From contig NZ_SBFF01000008.1 of NCBI RefSeq assembly GCF_004151485.1, positions 186,001 to 250,000 on the forward strand: a stretch of 64,000 nt of DNA, read 5' to 3'. The first letter of the stretch is position 1; the number at the start of each line of letters is the position of its first letter. This stretch comes from Sphingosinicella sp. CPCC 101087 (GTDB lineage: Bacteria; Pseudomonadota; Alphaproteobacteria; Sphingomonadales; Sphingomonadaceae). The notes beneath the pieces were generated by a model that did no database searches, had not been told where the DNA came from, and saw nothing but the letters and a program-made list of their open reading frames with translations. Both the position numbers and the translations under genes were made by a program. Positions 49,886-58,613 of this stretch are shown here, one piece after another.

Positions 49886-51190
49886 TCAGCCTCGCGGCAT
49901 CAATGCCTCGGCCGCGACGACCATCGCCTCGACGCCCGCGGTTACGGCCGGCTCGGGCTGGATCCGGAACAGCGGCGAGTGATGGCCCGGCGCCTCATCG
50001 ACCTCGTCGGGCGGGGTGCCGCCGACGGCGAAGTAGACGCCTTTGACGCCGCTTTCGGGCGTGACGAAATAGGCGAAATCCTCGGCGCCCATTCCGGTGC
50101 GAGGCTGCTCGAACAGTCGGTCCCGACCCATGGCGGCGGCGATCGCCTCGCGCACCCGCGCCGCTGTGGTGGGATCGTTGATCGTCGGCGGAGTTGTCTC
50201 CGTGGCGGAGCGGGTAACTACCGGCAGCCGGTCCTCCGGCACGCCGAGCGCCAGGGCGGTCCCCCGGGCCACCCGGTCTATCCCGTCCAGGAGCTGCGCG
50301 CGCACTTCGGGCGTGTCGGCGCGGACGGTCATCTGGAGCTCGACCTGTTCGGGAATGATGTTGCTCTTCACGCCGCCGTGGATCGAGCCGACGCTGATCA
50401 CCGCGCCTTCGAGCGGGGCGATGTCGCGGCCGACCATCGACTGAAGGGATATGACGATCTGCGCGGCGACGAGCACGGGGTCGACGCCCTGGTGCGGCGA
50501 TGCGCCGTGGGTGCCGATGCCGCGGACGAGCATCGAGACGGAATCGGCGCTCGAATAAGCGATCGTGTCGGGGACCTCGATGCGCCCCGCCGGCATGTCG
50601 GCGGAGACGTGGAAGGCCAAAGCATATTCGGGCTTGGGAAAGCGGGTATAAAGCCCGTCCTCGACCATCGTCCGCGCGCCCGAGATCGTCTCCTCGGCGG
50701 GCTGCGCGATCAGAACGGCGGTGCCGGACCAAAGGCCGCGCCGGGCGATCAGCTGGCGCGCCGCGCCGACCAAGGCGGTGATGTGCACGTCGTGACCGCA
50801 GGCGTGCATGACCGGCTGCTCCACGCCGGCGGCGTCGACCTGGCGGGCGGTCGAGGCATTGGGAAGCCCGGATCGTTCCTCGAGCGGCAGCCCGTCCATG
50901 TCTGCGCGCAACAGCACGGTCGGCCCCTCCCCGTTGCGCAGCACCGCCACGACGCCGGTGCCACCGACGCCCGTCGTCACCTCATAGCCGAGCGCGCGCA
51001 GCTCCTGCGCCATGCGCTCGGCGGTGCGGACCTCACGGCCCGAGAGTTCGGGGTTGCGGTGGAAATGGTCGAACAGCGCGCCGAGATTGTCGCGATAGTC
51101 ACGCGCCACCGAGTCCCGCAGCGATCGATCCTGCGCCGCTGCCGGCATCGCCCAGGTCGCAAAAGCCGCGACCAACATCCACTTCCTCAT
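49886..51190 (-). CDS. Secreted M20-family amidohydrolase
   Basis: The 434-residue zinc peptidase-like protein has a signal peptide (WMLVAAFATWAMPAAAQ) and the M20D pattern: HFHRNPELSGRE, VLLRADMDGLPLEE, MHACGHDVHITALVG with metal-binding Cys and His (about 127-141), AQPAEETISGART, and GAEDFAYF near the C-terminus. Members hydrolyse N-acyl amino acids or hippurate-like amides; this one acts outside the cytoplasm. It follows an acyl-CoA dehydrogenase gene by 22 bases. Confidence 0.9.
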   Translation of the reverse strand: MRKWMLVAAFATWAMPAAAQDRSLRDSVARDYRDNLGALFDHFHRNPELSGREVRTAERMAQELRALGYEVTTGVGGTGVVAVLRNGEGPTVLLRADMDGLPLEERSGLPNASTARQVDAAGVEQPVMHACGHDVHITALVGAARQLIARRGLWSGTAVLIAQPAEETISGARTMVEDGLYTRFPKPEYALAFHVSADMPAGRIEVPDTIAYSSADSVSMLVRGIGTHGASPHQGVDPVLVAAQIVISLQSMVGRDIAPLEGAVISVGSIHGGVKSNIIPEQVELQMTVRADTPEVRAQLLDGIDRVARGTALALGVPEDRLPVVTRSATETTPPTINDPTTAARVREAIAAAMGRDRLFEQPRTGMGAEDFAYFVTPESGVKGVYFAVGGTPPDEVDEAPGHHSPLFRIQPEPAVTAGVEAMVVAAEALMPRG

Positions 51191-51212
51191 ATGCTCCCCC
51201 CTCCTCGCGCCC

Positions 51213-52355
51213 TCAGCCGCCGTTTCGTATGGCCTCCCGGGCGATAACGAGCTGCTGGATCTGGCTGGTGCCTTCGTAGATGCGGAACAGCCGGACGTCA
51301 CGGTAAAGCCGCTCGATGCCGTAATCGGCGACATAGCCGGCGCCGCCGAAGACCTGCACCGCGCGGTCGGCGACCCGGCCGACGCTTTCGCTGGCGAAAT
51401 ATTTGGCAGCGGCCGCATCGAGGGTGATCGGCCTTCCGCCGTCCATTGTGGCCGCCGTTTCCAGCACGAGCGCGCGGCCCGCCATCGTATCGGTCTTCGA
51501 ATCGGCGATCATCGCCTGGACGAGCTGGAAGTCGGCGAGCGGCTTTCCGAACTGCCGGCGTTCGGTCGCATAAGCGACCATGTCGGCGATCAGCCGCTCG
51601 GCGATGCCGACGCAGACCGCGGCGATGTGGAGACGGCCGCGATCGAGCACGCGCATCGCGATCTTGAACCCCTCGCCTTCGTCGCCGAGCCGGTTCTCCG
51701 CAGGAAGCGGCGCGTCGTCGAAGGTCACGTCACAGACATGAGCGCCCTGCTGCCCCATCTTGCGCTCCGGCCTGCCGATCGACACGCCGGGCAGGTCGGC
51801 CGGAACGAGGAAGGCGGAAACCCCGCGCGCGCCCGCGCCGCCGGTGCGCGCCATCACCGTGAACAAGGACGCCCGGTCGGCATTGGTGATGAAGCGCTTG
51901 GTGCCGGACAGGCGGTAGACGTTTCCGTCCCGTGCCGCCTTCGTCTGGACCGAGGCGCTGTCGGAGCCGGCGCCGGGTTCGGTAAGGGCGAAGCTGGTGA
52001 TCACCTCTCCGCTCGCGATCCGCGGCAGCCATTGCCGCTTCTGTTCGTCGCTACCGGCCATGACGAGGCCCTGGCTGCCGATGCCGACATTGGTGCCGAA
52101 CACCGATCGGAAGGCCGGCGACGTGCGGCCGAACTCGAGCGCGACCCGCACTTCTTCCGACATGGTGAGGCCGAGGCCGCCATATTCCTCGGGGATCGAG
52201 AGGCCGAACAGGCCCATGTCGCGCATTTCGCGGACGATCTCCTCGGGCACCTCATCGTCTTCGCCCACCTGTGCCTCGAGCGGCCTCAGCCGCTCGGCGA
52301 CGAAGCGTCGGACCGTTTCGATCAGGGCTTCGAACGTGTCGGGATCGAGGGGCAT
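51213..52355 (-). CDS. Acyl-CoA dehydrogenase
   Basis: The 380-residue flavoprotein shows ALTEPGAGSDSASVQTKA (FAD/substrate site, about 123-140), ERRQFGKPLADFQLVQ, VQVFGGAGYVADYGIERLYRD and the catalytic glutamate in RIYEGTSQIQ. It is the typical homotetrameric ACAD, oxidising an acyl-CoA of unknown chain to the enoyl-CoA. It is transcribed together with the two dehydrogenases upstream (gaps 7 and 130 bases). Confidence 0.93.
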   Translation of the reverse strand: MPLDPDTFEALIETVRRFVAERLRPLEAQVGEDDEVPEEIVREMRDMGLFGLSIPEEYGGLGLTMSEEVRVALEFGRTSPAFRSVFGTNVGIGSQGLVMAGSDEQKRQWLPRIASGEVITSFALTEPGAGSDSASVQTKAARDGNVYRLSGTKRFITNADRASLFTVMARTGGAGARGVSAFLVPADLPGVSIGRPERKMGQQGAHVCDVTFDDAPLPAENRLGDEGEGFKIAMRVLDRGRLHIAAVCVGIAERLIADMVAYATERRQFGKPLADFQLVQAMIADSKTDTMAGRALVLETAATMDGGRPITLDAAAAKYFASESVGRVADRAVQVFGGAGYVADYGIERLYRDVRLFRIYEGTSQIQQLVIAREAIRNGG

Positions 52356-52362
52356 GCGACCG

Positions 52363-53478
52363 TCAATATCCCTTCAGGCGCGCCAGGCGGTCGGCATGGA
52401 AAGCGGGATCGCCGAACAGCTCGTTCAGCACCCGGTCGCGCTTCATGTAGAGGCCGATATCATATTCGTCGGTCATGCCGATGCCGCCATGCATCTGCAC
52501 GCCTTCCTGAACCGCAAGCGTGGCGGAGTGGCCCGCTTTGGCCTTGGCGACCGACACCATCGCTTCGGCGCCGGCGCTCGATTCATCCAGCATCTGCTGC
52601 GCCTTCAAGGTCGCGGCGCGGGCGATCTCAAGCTCCGAATAGAGGTGGGCGGCGCGGTGCTGCAGCGCCTGGAACTCGCCGATCAGGCGGCCGAACTGCT
52701 TGCGCTGCTTCAGATAGCCAACCGTCATGTCCATCGCGGCCGAGCCCACGCCGACCAACTCTGCCGCCGCGCCGGCGCGGCCGGCGCCGAGCAGCCGGGC
52801 GAGGATGTCGGCGCCGCGACCGACCTCGCCCACCACGGCATCGGCGTCGACCCCGACCCGATCGAAAGTCAGGCGTGCGCCGATGCTGCTGTCGGCGAGC
52901 CGCACGCCTTCGACCTCCAGCCCGGGCGCGCCTTTCCCGACTGCGAACAAGGTGGGGCCTTCTTCGGTGCTCGCGGCCACCAGGATAATGTCGGCCGACG
53001 CGCCCTGAACGACGAACTGCTTGCGTCCCGAAAGACTGAAGCCGTTGCCGGAACGTTCGGCGCGCATCGCGATCGTGTCCGGACGATGCCTGGGGCCTTC
53101 GTCGACCGCGATCGCAGCCACCGTGTCGCCGGCGAGGATGCCGGGAAACCAGCGCTCCGCATGCGGCGTGTCCTTCACCGCCTCGACGAAGGCGACCGCC
53201 GTCATCAGGAAAGGCGATGGAGTCAGGTTGCGGCCGATTTCCTCGAGGACGATGCCCGCCTCGACGTGGCCCAGCCCGAGCCCGCCCTGCGCCTCGTCGA
53301 TGAGGATCCCGGTAAAGCCAAGGCCCGCGAACTGCTTCCAAAGGCCATGGCCGAAACCGTCCTTGCAGTTCCGGTCGCGCCAGTGGCGAAGCTGCTTCGC
53401 GATGGCGCCTTCCTCGGCCATGAAACTTCGCGCCGCGTCGCGCAGCATGGTCTGGTCGTCATTGAGGTAGAGCGGCAT
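52363..53478 (-). CDS. Acyl-CoA dehydrogenase-like subunit without the usual catalytic glutamate
   Basis: The 371-residue protein is recognisable as an ACAD from LGHVEAGIVLEEIGR, RKQFGRLIGEFQALQHRAA and QMHGGIGMTDEYDIGLYMKR. The C-terminal region, where ACADs have YEGTxxIQ, instead reads RDRVLNELFGDPAFH, so the catalytic Glu is missing at its usual place. Paired genes of this kind form heteromeric dehydrogenases in sterol and CoA-thioester catabolism, one subunit carrying the base. The partner is probably the gene at 53609-54775. Confidence 0.88.
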   Translation of the reverse strand: MPLYLNDDQTMLRDAARSFMAEEGAIAKQLRHWRDRNCKDGFGHGLWKQFAGLGFTGILIDEAQGGLGLGHVEAGIVLEEIGRNLTPSPFLMTAVAFVEAVKDTPHAERWFPGILAGDTVAAIAVDEGPRHRPDTIAMRAERSGNGFSLSGRKQFVVQGASADIILVAASTEEGPTLFAVGKGAPGLEVEGVRLADSSIGARLTFDRVGVDADAVVGEVGRGADILARLLGAGRAGAAAELVGVGSAAMDMTVGYLKQRKQFGRLIGEFQALQHRAAHLYSELEIARAATLKAQQMLDESSAGAEAMVSVAKAKAGHSATLAVQEGVQMHGGIGMTDEYDIGLYMKRDRVLNELFGDPAFHADRLARLKGY

Positions 53479-53498
53479 TCGATTTCCGTTCCCGTCAT

Positions 53499-53572
53499 CG
53501 TCACCCCGGCAGGGTGCAAGCTGTCTTTCCTTCTCCACTTCCGTCTGGATCCCGGCCTTCGCCGGGATGACG
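53499..53572. repeat. Dispersed palindromic repeat, second copy
   Basis: This 74-base element begins CGTCACCCCGGC and ends in CCCGGCCTTCGCCGGGATG-ACG, with an inner perfect hairpin CCCGGC/GCCGGG. It is related in ends and layout to the element at 33058-33141. It lies between two acyl-CoA dehydrogenase genes of the same direction, so it may modulate transcription through the run. Confidence 0.65.
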
Positions 53573-53608
53573 GTGGTGGCATGCACCGGCGCCCGGGCGG
53601 GTACCCGG

Positions 53609-54775
53609 CTATGTCCCCGGCAGCTCCAGGATCCGCTTGGCGATGATGCCGAGCTGGATCTCGCTGGTGCCGCCTTCGATCGAGTTGGCCTTGGTGCGAA
53701 GCCACTCGCGGGCGGCCTTGCCCCTGCGGGAGCGGTCGCTCTCCCATTCGAGCGCGTCGGACCCGCCCGCCGCCATGACCAACTCGTGGCGGCGCTTGTT
53801 CAACTCGGTTCCGGCATATTTCATCATGGAAGGCTGGGCTGGATGGGCCTGCCCCGCCTTCAGCTCGTCGATGAAGCGTTCGGACATCGCGCGGAAAGCC
53901 ATGGCATCGACGTCGAAGCGGGCAACGTCGGCGCGCAGCACCGGATCGGCAGCGACGGCATCGCGCAGCACTTCACCCAGCGCCGCGCCGGCCTGGCCGG
54001 CAAGGCCCATCCCGCTGATCATCTCGCGCTCGTGGCCGAGCAGATATTTGGCCACGTCCCAGCCCTTGTTCACTTCGCCGACGACCTGGTCCTTGGGTAC
54101 CTTCACGTCGTCGAAGAAGGTCTCGCAGAACGGCGAGGACCCCGAGATGAGCAGGATCGGCTTCGTCGAGACGCCCGGCGTCTTCATGTCGAACAGAATG
54201 AAGCTGATGCCGTGATGCTTCGGTGCCTGCGGATCGGTTCGGACCAGGCAGAAGATCCAGTCGGCCTTGTCCGCATAGCTGGTCCAGACCTTCTGGCCGT
54301 TGACCAGCCAATGGTCTCCCTTGTCCTCGCATTTCGTCTGCAGCGAGGCGAGATCGGAGCCGGCATTGGGCTCCGAATAGCCCTGGCACCAGCGAATTTC
54401 GCCGCGAGCGATTTCGGGCAGATAGCGGCTTTTCTGTCCCTCATCGCCATATTTGAGCAATGCCGGACCCAGCATCGAGATGCCGAAGCTGGTCAGCGGA
54501 TTGCGGGCGCCGATCCGCGCCATCTCCTGCTTCAATATCTTGGCCTCGGCTGGGGACAGCCCGCCGCCTCCATAACGTTCCGGCCAGTCGGGCACCGTCC
54601 AGCCGCGTTCGGCCATCCGCTCGAGCCAGCGTCGCTGGGCCTCGTTCTTGAAGACCAGGTCGCGCCCGCCCCAGCACAGGTCGGTCTCGTCGCGAACAGG
54701 CTCGCGCATCTCGGCCGGGCAGTTCGCCTCCAGCCAGGCGCGCGCCTCGCCGCGGAAGGCTTCGGAATCGCTCAT
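53609..54775 (-). CDS. Acyl-CoA dehydrogenase with catalytic glutamate
   Basis: The 388-residue protein has the N-terminal ERMAERGWTVPDWPERYGGGG of the FadE-like group found with sterols and branched acids, then GYSEPNAGSDLASLQT (about 131-146), HEREMISGM and a C-terminal SIEGGTSEIQLGIIAKRIL with the catalytic Glu. It is likely the active partner of the ACAD-like subunit at 52363-53478. It is the first gene of its - strand run. The start codon is 12 bases from an 18-bp palindromic operator. Confidence 0.93.
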   Translation of the reverse strand: MSDSEAFRGEARAWLEANCPAEMREPVRDETDLCWGGRDLVFKNEAQRRWLERMAERGWTVPDWPERYGGGGLSPAEAKILKQEMARIGARNPLTSFGISMLGPALLKYGDEGQKSRYLPEIARGEIRWCQGYSEPNAGSDLASLQTKCEDKGDHWLVNGQKVWTSYADKADWIFCLVRTDPQAPKHHGISFILFDMKTPGVSTKPILLISGSSPFCETFFDDVKVPKDQVVGEVNKGWDVAKYLLGHEREMISGMGLAGQAGAALGEVLRDAVAADPVLRADVARFDVDAMAFRAMSERFIDELKAGQAHPAQPSMMKYAGTELNKRRHELVMAAGGSDALEWESDRSRRGKAAREWLRTKANSIEGGTSEIQLGIIAKRILELPGT

Positions 54776-54786
54776 CGGCGCTTCTC

Positions 54787-54804
54787 CTTTACGTAAACGT
54801 CAAG
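54787..54804. promoter_or_regulatory. LiuR-like 18-bp palindromic operator, copy 1
   Basis: CTTTACGTAAACGTCAAG is palindromic at 14 of 18 positions and matches the copy at 57278-57295 at 13 of 18. ACGT repeats of this form resemble reported targets of LiuR (MerR family), which controls branched-chain amino acid and fatty acid catabolism in proteobacteria. It lies just before the acyl-CoA dehydrogenase gene at 53609-54775. Confidence 0.6.
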
Positions 54805-54825
54805 TGCCGCGCAGGTTGCGGAGAG

Positions 54826-56301
54826 TCAACATGCGTCGTCGGAAGATCGGCAGTCTGCGAGATCGACCGGCACATAGTCGGCCGGGCGGACGCGCTTGAC
54901 CAGGCGACGATAAGCGAAGCTATGGCCCGGCCATAAGGTGTAATTGCGGCCCTTGCCGATCAGATACCAGCTGTCGCAGCCGCCCTTCATCCACACCGTG
55001 TCGGCCATCTGCGCCTGGACGTCGTCGAAGAAAGCGTCCTGAGCCCGCCGCCGCGGCATGACCGCCGCGTCCGCGTCTCGGGCGAGGGCCATGGCGCTGA
55101 TGATGTGGGCGATCTGCGCCTCGATCATGTAGATGATGCTGTTGTGCCCAAGGCCGGTCGCCGGCCCCATGGTGATGAAGAGGTTCGGATAGCCCGCGAC
55201 GGAAATGCCGAGATAGGCTTTCGGCGCGTCGGCCCACTGGTCGCGCAGCGCGACGCCGCCGAGGCCGACAATGTCCGGCCCCTTCCAGGCCGCCTCGACG
55301 TCGAAGCCGGTGCCGAAGACGATCGCGTCGAAGCCATGGGTCCGCCCGTCGGCGGTGCGCAGCCCATCCGGCGTCGCCGCCTCGATCCTCTCGGCGACCA
55401 GCTCGACATTGTCGCGGGCAAGCGTTGGATACCAGTCGTTGGAGATGAGCACACGCTTGCAGCCGAAGCGATAGCGCGGCGTCAGCCGATCGCGCAGGAT
55501 GGGATCAGCAATCGCGCTTTCCATATGCTCGCGAGCGATGCGCTCGAGCTTGTCCAGGCCGCGCATCCGCCGAAGGCGCGGCTGGAGCAGCAATTCGCTA
55601 CGCGCGAAATGGAAGAGGCGCAGCAGCTTTTGTCGCCAGGGCTGACGGCGCCATCGCTCAGCGACGCGCGGCGTGATCTCGCGGTCGAGCTTCGGCACGA
55701 CCCAGGGCGGCGTGCGCTGGAAGATCGTGAGCCGGCCCACCTTCGGCGCGATCTCGGGCACGAACTGGATCGCGCTGGCGCCGGTGCCGACGACCGCGAC
55801 CCTCTTCCCCTCGAGCGGGAAGTCGTGATTCCAGGCGGCCGAATGCCAGACGGCGCCGTCGAACCCATCGAGGCCGGCTATGCCGGGTAACCGCCAATTG
55901 CTCAGCCCGCCGGTGCCGAGGACGAGGAACCGCGCCTTCGCTACCGTCCCGTCGGCCGCCTCGACCTCCCAATGGTCGACGCGCCAGCGCGCCGCACGCA
56001 TGTCGCGGCCGAAGCGAAGGTGCGGGCCGAGGCCGTGATCGCGGGCGACGCCGCGAAGATAGTCCAAAATCTCAGGCTGCGGCGGATAAAGGCGGGACCA
56101 GTCCGGCTTCGGCGCGAAGGAGAAGGAATAGACCGGCGAGGTGATGTCGCAGGCGCAGCCCGGATAATGATTGTCGCGCCAGGTGCCGCCGAGATCGGAG
56201 GCGCGCTCCCATATCTCGAAATCCTCGCGCGCAGCCCTGCGAAGCGCGACCCCCATGCCGATTCCGGAAAAGCCGCTGCCGATGACCAGCGTGTCGAGCA
56301 T
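54826..56301 (-). CDS. Baeyer-Villiger-type flavin monooxygenase
   Basis: The 491-residue protein has the FAD site VIGSGFSGIGM (6-16), the Baeyer-Villiger fingerprint F-x-G-x3-H-x3-W at 147-157, and the NADPH site VAVVGTGASA (168-177). TWRDNHYPGCACD near residue 40 is typical of the family. It would insert oxygen into a ketone, giving an ester or lactone, in sterol, terpenoid or cyclic-ketone breakdown. Its end is 50 bases from the downstream dehydrogenase start, with the LiuR-like site between, so that run probably has its own promoter. Confidence 0.9.
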   Translation of the reverse strand: MLDTLVIGSGFSGIGMGVALRRAAREDFEIWERASDLGGTWRDNHYPGCACDITSPVYSFSFAPKPDWSRLYPPQPEILDYLRGVARDHGLGPHLRFGRDMRAARWRVDHWEVEAADGTVAKARFLVLGTGGLSNWRLPGIAGLDGFDGAVWHSAAWNHDFPLEGKRVAVVGTGASAIQFVPEIAPKVGRLTIFQRTPPWVVPKLDREITPRVAERWRRQPWRQKLLRLFHFARSELLLQPRLRRMRGLDKLERIAREHMESAIADPILRDRLTPRYRFGCKRVLISNDWYPTLARDNVELVAERIEAATPDGLRTADGRTHGFDAIVFGTGFDVEAAWKGPDIVGLGGVALRDQWADAPKAYLGISVAGYPNLFITMGPATGLGHNSIIYMIEAQIAHIISAMALARDADAAVMPRRRAQDAFFDDVQAQMADTVWMKGGCDSWYLIGKGRNYTLWPGHSFAYRRLVKRVRPADYVPVDLADCRSSDDAC

Positions 56302-56399
56302 GACGGCAGGCTAGGAGGCGAGACCGGCCCCGGCAAGGCGGCGCCGGCGCAGTTGACGGAGGTCTCCAGGGACCGCCGAGCGGGAAAGCCGGTGAGACC

Positions 56400-57167
56400 T
56401 CAGACGGCCACTGACGGCGGCCCCGCCTGCACGGACGGAGCCGGCTCGTCAGCAGCCTTGAGACGGGCGGCATAGCGGTCGGCGAGTTCGCGCAAAGCCT
56501 TCGCGCCGTCGCCCCGGAAGGTGGGGCCGTGCATCAAGGCCAGCATGCGCGGCTCGAGCTCGGCGAGCCGGCGAATCGTCGGCGCGGTCGCCGGGCCGAG
56601 GCTGGTGGCCTGGAACAGGTCCTCCGCAGCCATGGCAGGCGTCACGATGTCCCCCGACGTCGTGGGATCATCCCCGAGCTGAGTGAACAGGTCCCCGCAG
56701 AAGAGCAGGCGCGACCGCTCTTCGAAGACGACGCCCGCCTCCCATCCGTGCGGCACGTGCGGCGTCGCGATGAACCGGATGCGGCGGCACCCTTCACAGA
56801 TCAGCTCGCCGTCGGCCAGCGCGCGCGGCGGCCGGTCGGCGAGATCGTTGAGCGACACGGAGCAGGCCGTCTCGCCATGGGCGACCTGGCTGTTCGGTGC
56901 GGCGGCGAGCCACAGATTCATCGCGCCGCATTCATCCGCCTCGACATGGCCGAAGGAGATCCAGCGCAGTCGATCGAGCGGCATGATCGACCGCACCGCG
57001 TCGGAGAAGAGCGGGAACATGGCGCGCTGGCCGGCGTGGAAGAGCAACGGCTCATCGCCGTCGACCAGGAAGCTGTTGAAGGTGAAGCCTAGCGGCGGGG
57101 CGATGTCGGGCACGAGCACCGACAGGCGGTAGATTCCCTCCTCGACCTCGTCGATTCGTGCGGTCAT
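56400..57167 (-). CDS. Flavodiiron-type metallo-beta-lactamase-fold protein
   Basis: The 255-residue protein has the metal-binding HxExDE motif at 74-79 (GHVEADECGA), then TPHVPHGWEAG, FCGDLF and MHGPTF. This HxExDE signature is that of the oxygen-binding diiron domain of flavodiiron proteins rather than of zinc hydrolases. No flavodoxin domain follows, so it needs a separate electron donor or has another role. It lies 98 bases downstream of the monooxygenase gene's start side, in the same direction. Confidence 0.85.
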   Translation of the reverse strand: MTARIDEVEEGIYRLSVLVPDIAPPLGFTFNSFLVDGDEPLLFHAGQRAMFPLFSDAVRSIMPLDRLRWISFGHVEADECGAMNLWLAAAPNSQVAHGETACSVSLNDLADRPPRALADGELICEGCRRIRFIATPHVPHGWEAGVVFEERSRLLFCGDLFTQLGDDPTTSGDIVTPAMAAEDLFQATSLGPATAPTIRRLAELEPRMLALMHGPTFRGDGAKALRELADRYAARLKAADEPAPSVQAGPPSVAV

Positions 57168-57277
57168 GGTCTCTCTCTCCCTCCAGCCGGGAGACCGACA
57201 ATAGCACAAGTCGGCGCGGCGCCGGATGAAGCCCCGGACTGGACCTCAGGGCGGCTCTGCTCTAGCCAAATCCGATA

Positions 57278-57295
57278 CCTTACGCGAACGTAAAG
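57278..57295. promoter_or_regulatory. LiuR-like operator, copy 2
   Basis: CCTTACGCGAACGTAAAG aligns with the site at 54787-54804 at 13 of 18 positions, keeping the TT-ACG-N-AACGT-AAG pattern. It lies 17 bases before the acyl-CoA dehydrogenase start at 57312 and in front of the + strand catabolic run. Confidence 0.6.
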
Positions 57296-57311
57296 CAGCG
57301 GAAGCGAGACC

Positions 57312-58553
57312 ATGGATTTTTCCCTTACGGAACGCGAAGCTTACTACCGCGACAGGGTTCGCGACTTCATCGAGACTCGGATTCGGCCGCGTAGCGAAGA
57401 CTTCAAGCAGCAGCTTGCCCAAGGGGATCGCTGGCAGCCGATCGCGGTGATCGAGGAGCTGAAGCCGCAAGCGAGAGCCGATGGGCTGTGGAACCTGTTC
57501 ATGCCGCCTGGGCAGGCCCTGAAGCATGTCGACGAGACGTTCGAATTCGAGGGCACGCAGCTCAGCAATGTCGAATATGCCCTGTGCGCCGAGGAGATGG
57601 GCCGCGTCGGCTGGGCTTCGGAGGTGTTCAACTGCTCTGCGCCCGACACAGGCAATATGGAGGTGCTGCACCGCTACGGCACGCGCGAGCAGAAGGAGCG
57701 GTGGCTCCGGCCGCTGATGAACGGCGAGATACGCTCCGCTTTCCTGATGACCGAGCCGGGCGTCGCTTCGTCCGACGCCACGAACATCCAGTGCGAGATC
57801 CGCCGCGACGGCGACGATTATGTGATCAACGGCCGCAAATGGTGGTCTTCGGGCGCGGGCGACCCGCGCTGCAAGGTCGCCATCCTGATGGGCAAGACCA
57901 ATCCGGACAATCCAAGGCATCAGCAGCAGTCGATGGTATTGATGCCGCTGGATGCGCCCGGCGTGAGGGTCGAGCGGGCGCTCACCGTCTTCGGCTATGA
58001 CGACGCCCCGCACGGTCATATGGAAATCGAGCTCAAGGACGTCCGCATCCCGGCATCGAACCTCTTGCTCGGGGAAGGGCGCGGGTTCGAGATCGCACAG
58101 GGGCGGCTAGGCCCGGGGCGTATCCATCACTGCATGCGCACGATCGGCGCCGCCGAGGAAGCGCTGAAGGCGATGGTCATCCGGCTGCAGAACCGGATCG
58201 CCTTCGGCAAGACCCTGTCGGCGCACAGCATCTGGGAGCAGAGGATCGCGACCGCGAGGATCGACATCGAATGTTCTCGGCTGCTTTGCCTCAAAGCCGC
58301 CGACATGATGGACAAGGCCGGCAACAAGGCCGCTCAGGCCGAGATCGCCATGATCAAGGTGCACGCGCCGAACATGGCGCTCAGAATCATCGACGATGCC
58401 ATCCAGGCGCATGGCGGCGCCGGCGTCAGCCAGGACTTCGAGCTCGCCAAAAGCTATGCCGGCATTCGGACCCTGCGCCTCGCGGACGGCCCCGACGAGG
58501 TCCACGCCCGCGCCATAGCGAAGCTGGAATATGCCAAGCATCCAGTGGCTTGA
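57312..58553 (+). CDS. Acyl-CoA dehydrogenase (ACAD10/11-like)
   Basis: The 413-residue protein has [15 protein letters not shown] (about 152-166), [31 protein letters not shown] (about 265-284), [11 protein letters not shown] and a C-terminal [20 protein letters not shown]. The WWSSGA and GRIHHCMR segments are those of the ACAD10/11-like and CaiA-related group, acting on long or 4-hydroxy acyl-CoAs. It leads the + strand run with ADH, two SDRs and the bifunctional protein, under the operator at 57278. Confidence 0.93.
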   Translation: MDFSLTEREAYYRDRVRDFIETRIRPRSEDFKQQLAQGDRWQPIAVIEELKPQARADGLWNLFMPPGQALKHVDETFEFEGTQLSNVEYALCAEEMGRVGWASEVFNCSAPDTGNMEVLHRYGTREQKERWLRPLMNGEIRSAFLMTEPGVASSDATNIQCEIRRDGDDYVINGRKWWSSGAGDPRCKVAILMGKTNPDNPRHQQQSMVLMPLDAPGVRVERALTVFGYDDAPHGHMEIELKDVRIPASNLLLGEGRGFEIAQGRLGPGRIHHCMRTIGAAEEALKAMVIRLQNRIAFGKTLSAHSIWEQRIATARIDIECSRLLCLKAADMMDKAGNKAAQAEIAMIKVHAPNMALRIIDDAIQAHGGAGVSQDFELAKSYAGIRTLRLADGPDEVHARAIAKLEYAKHPVA

Positions 58554-58613
58554 GTTCCGCCAGCGCGGGAAAGCGGGGGTGCAGAAAGCCATCGCGAGGA
58601 AAGGAGCGCAACC

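Noticed and set aside
56360-56400. AGGTCTC/GAGACCT inverted repeat before the beta-lactamase-fold gene's stop
   Set aside because: The loop is 27 bases, it overlaps the stop codon and it has no T tract, so it is too weak to call a terminator.
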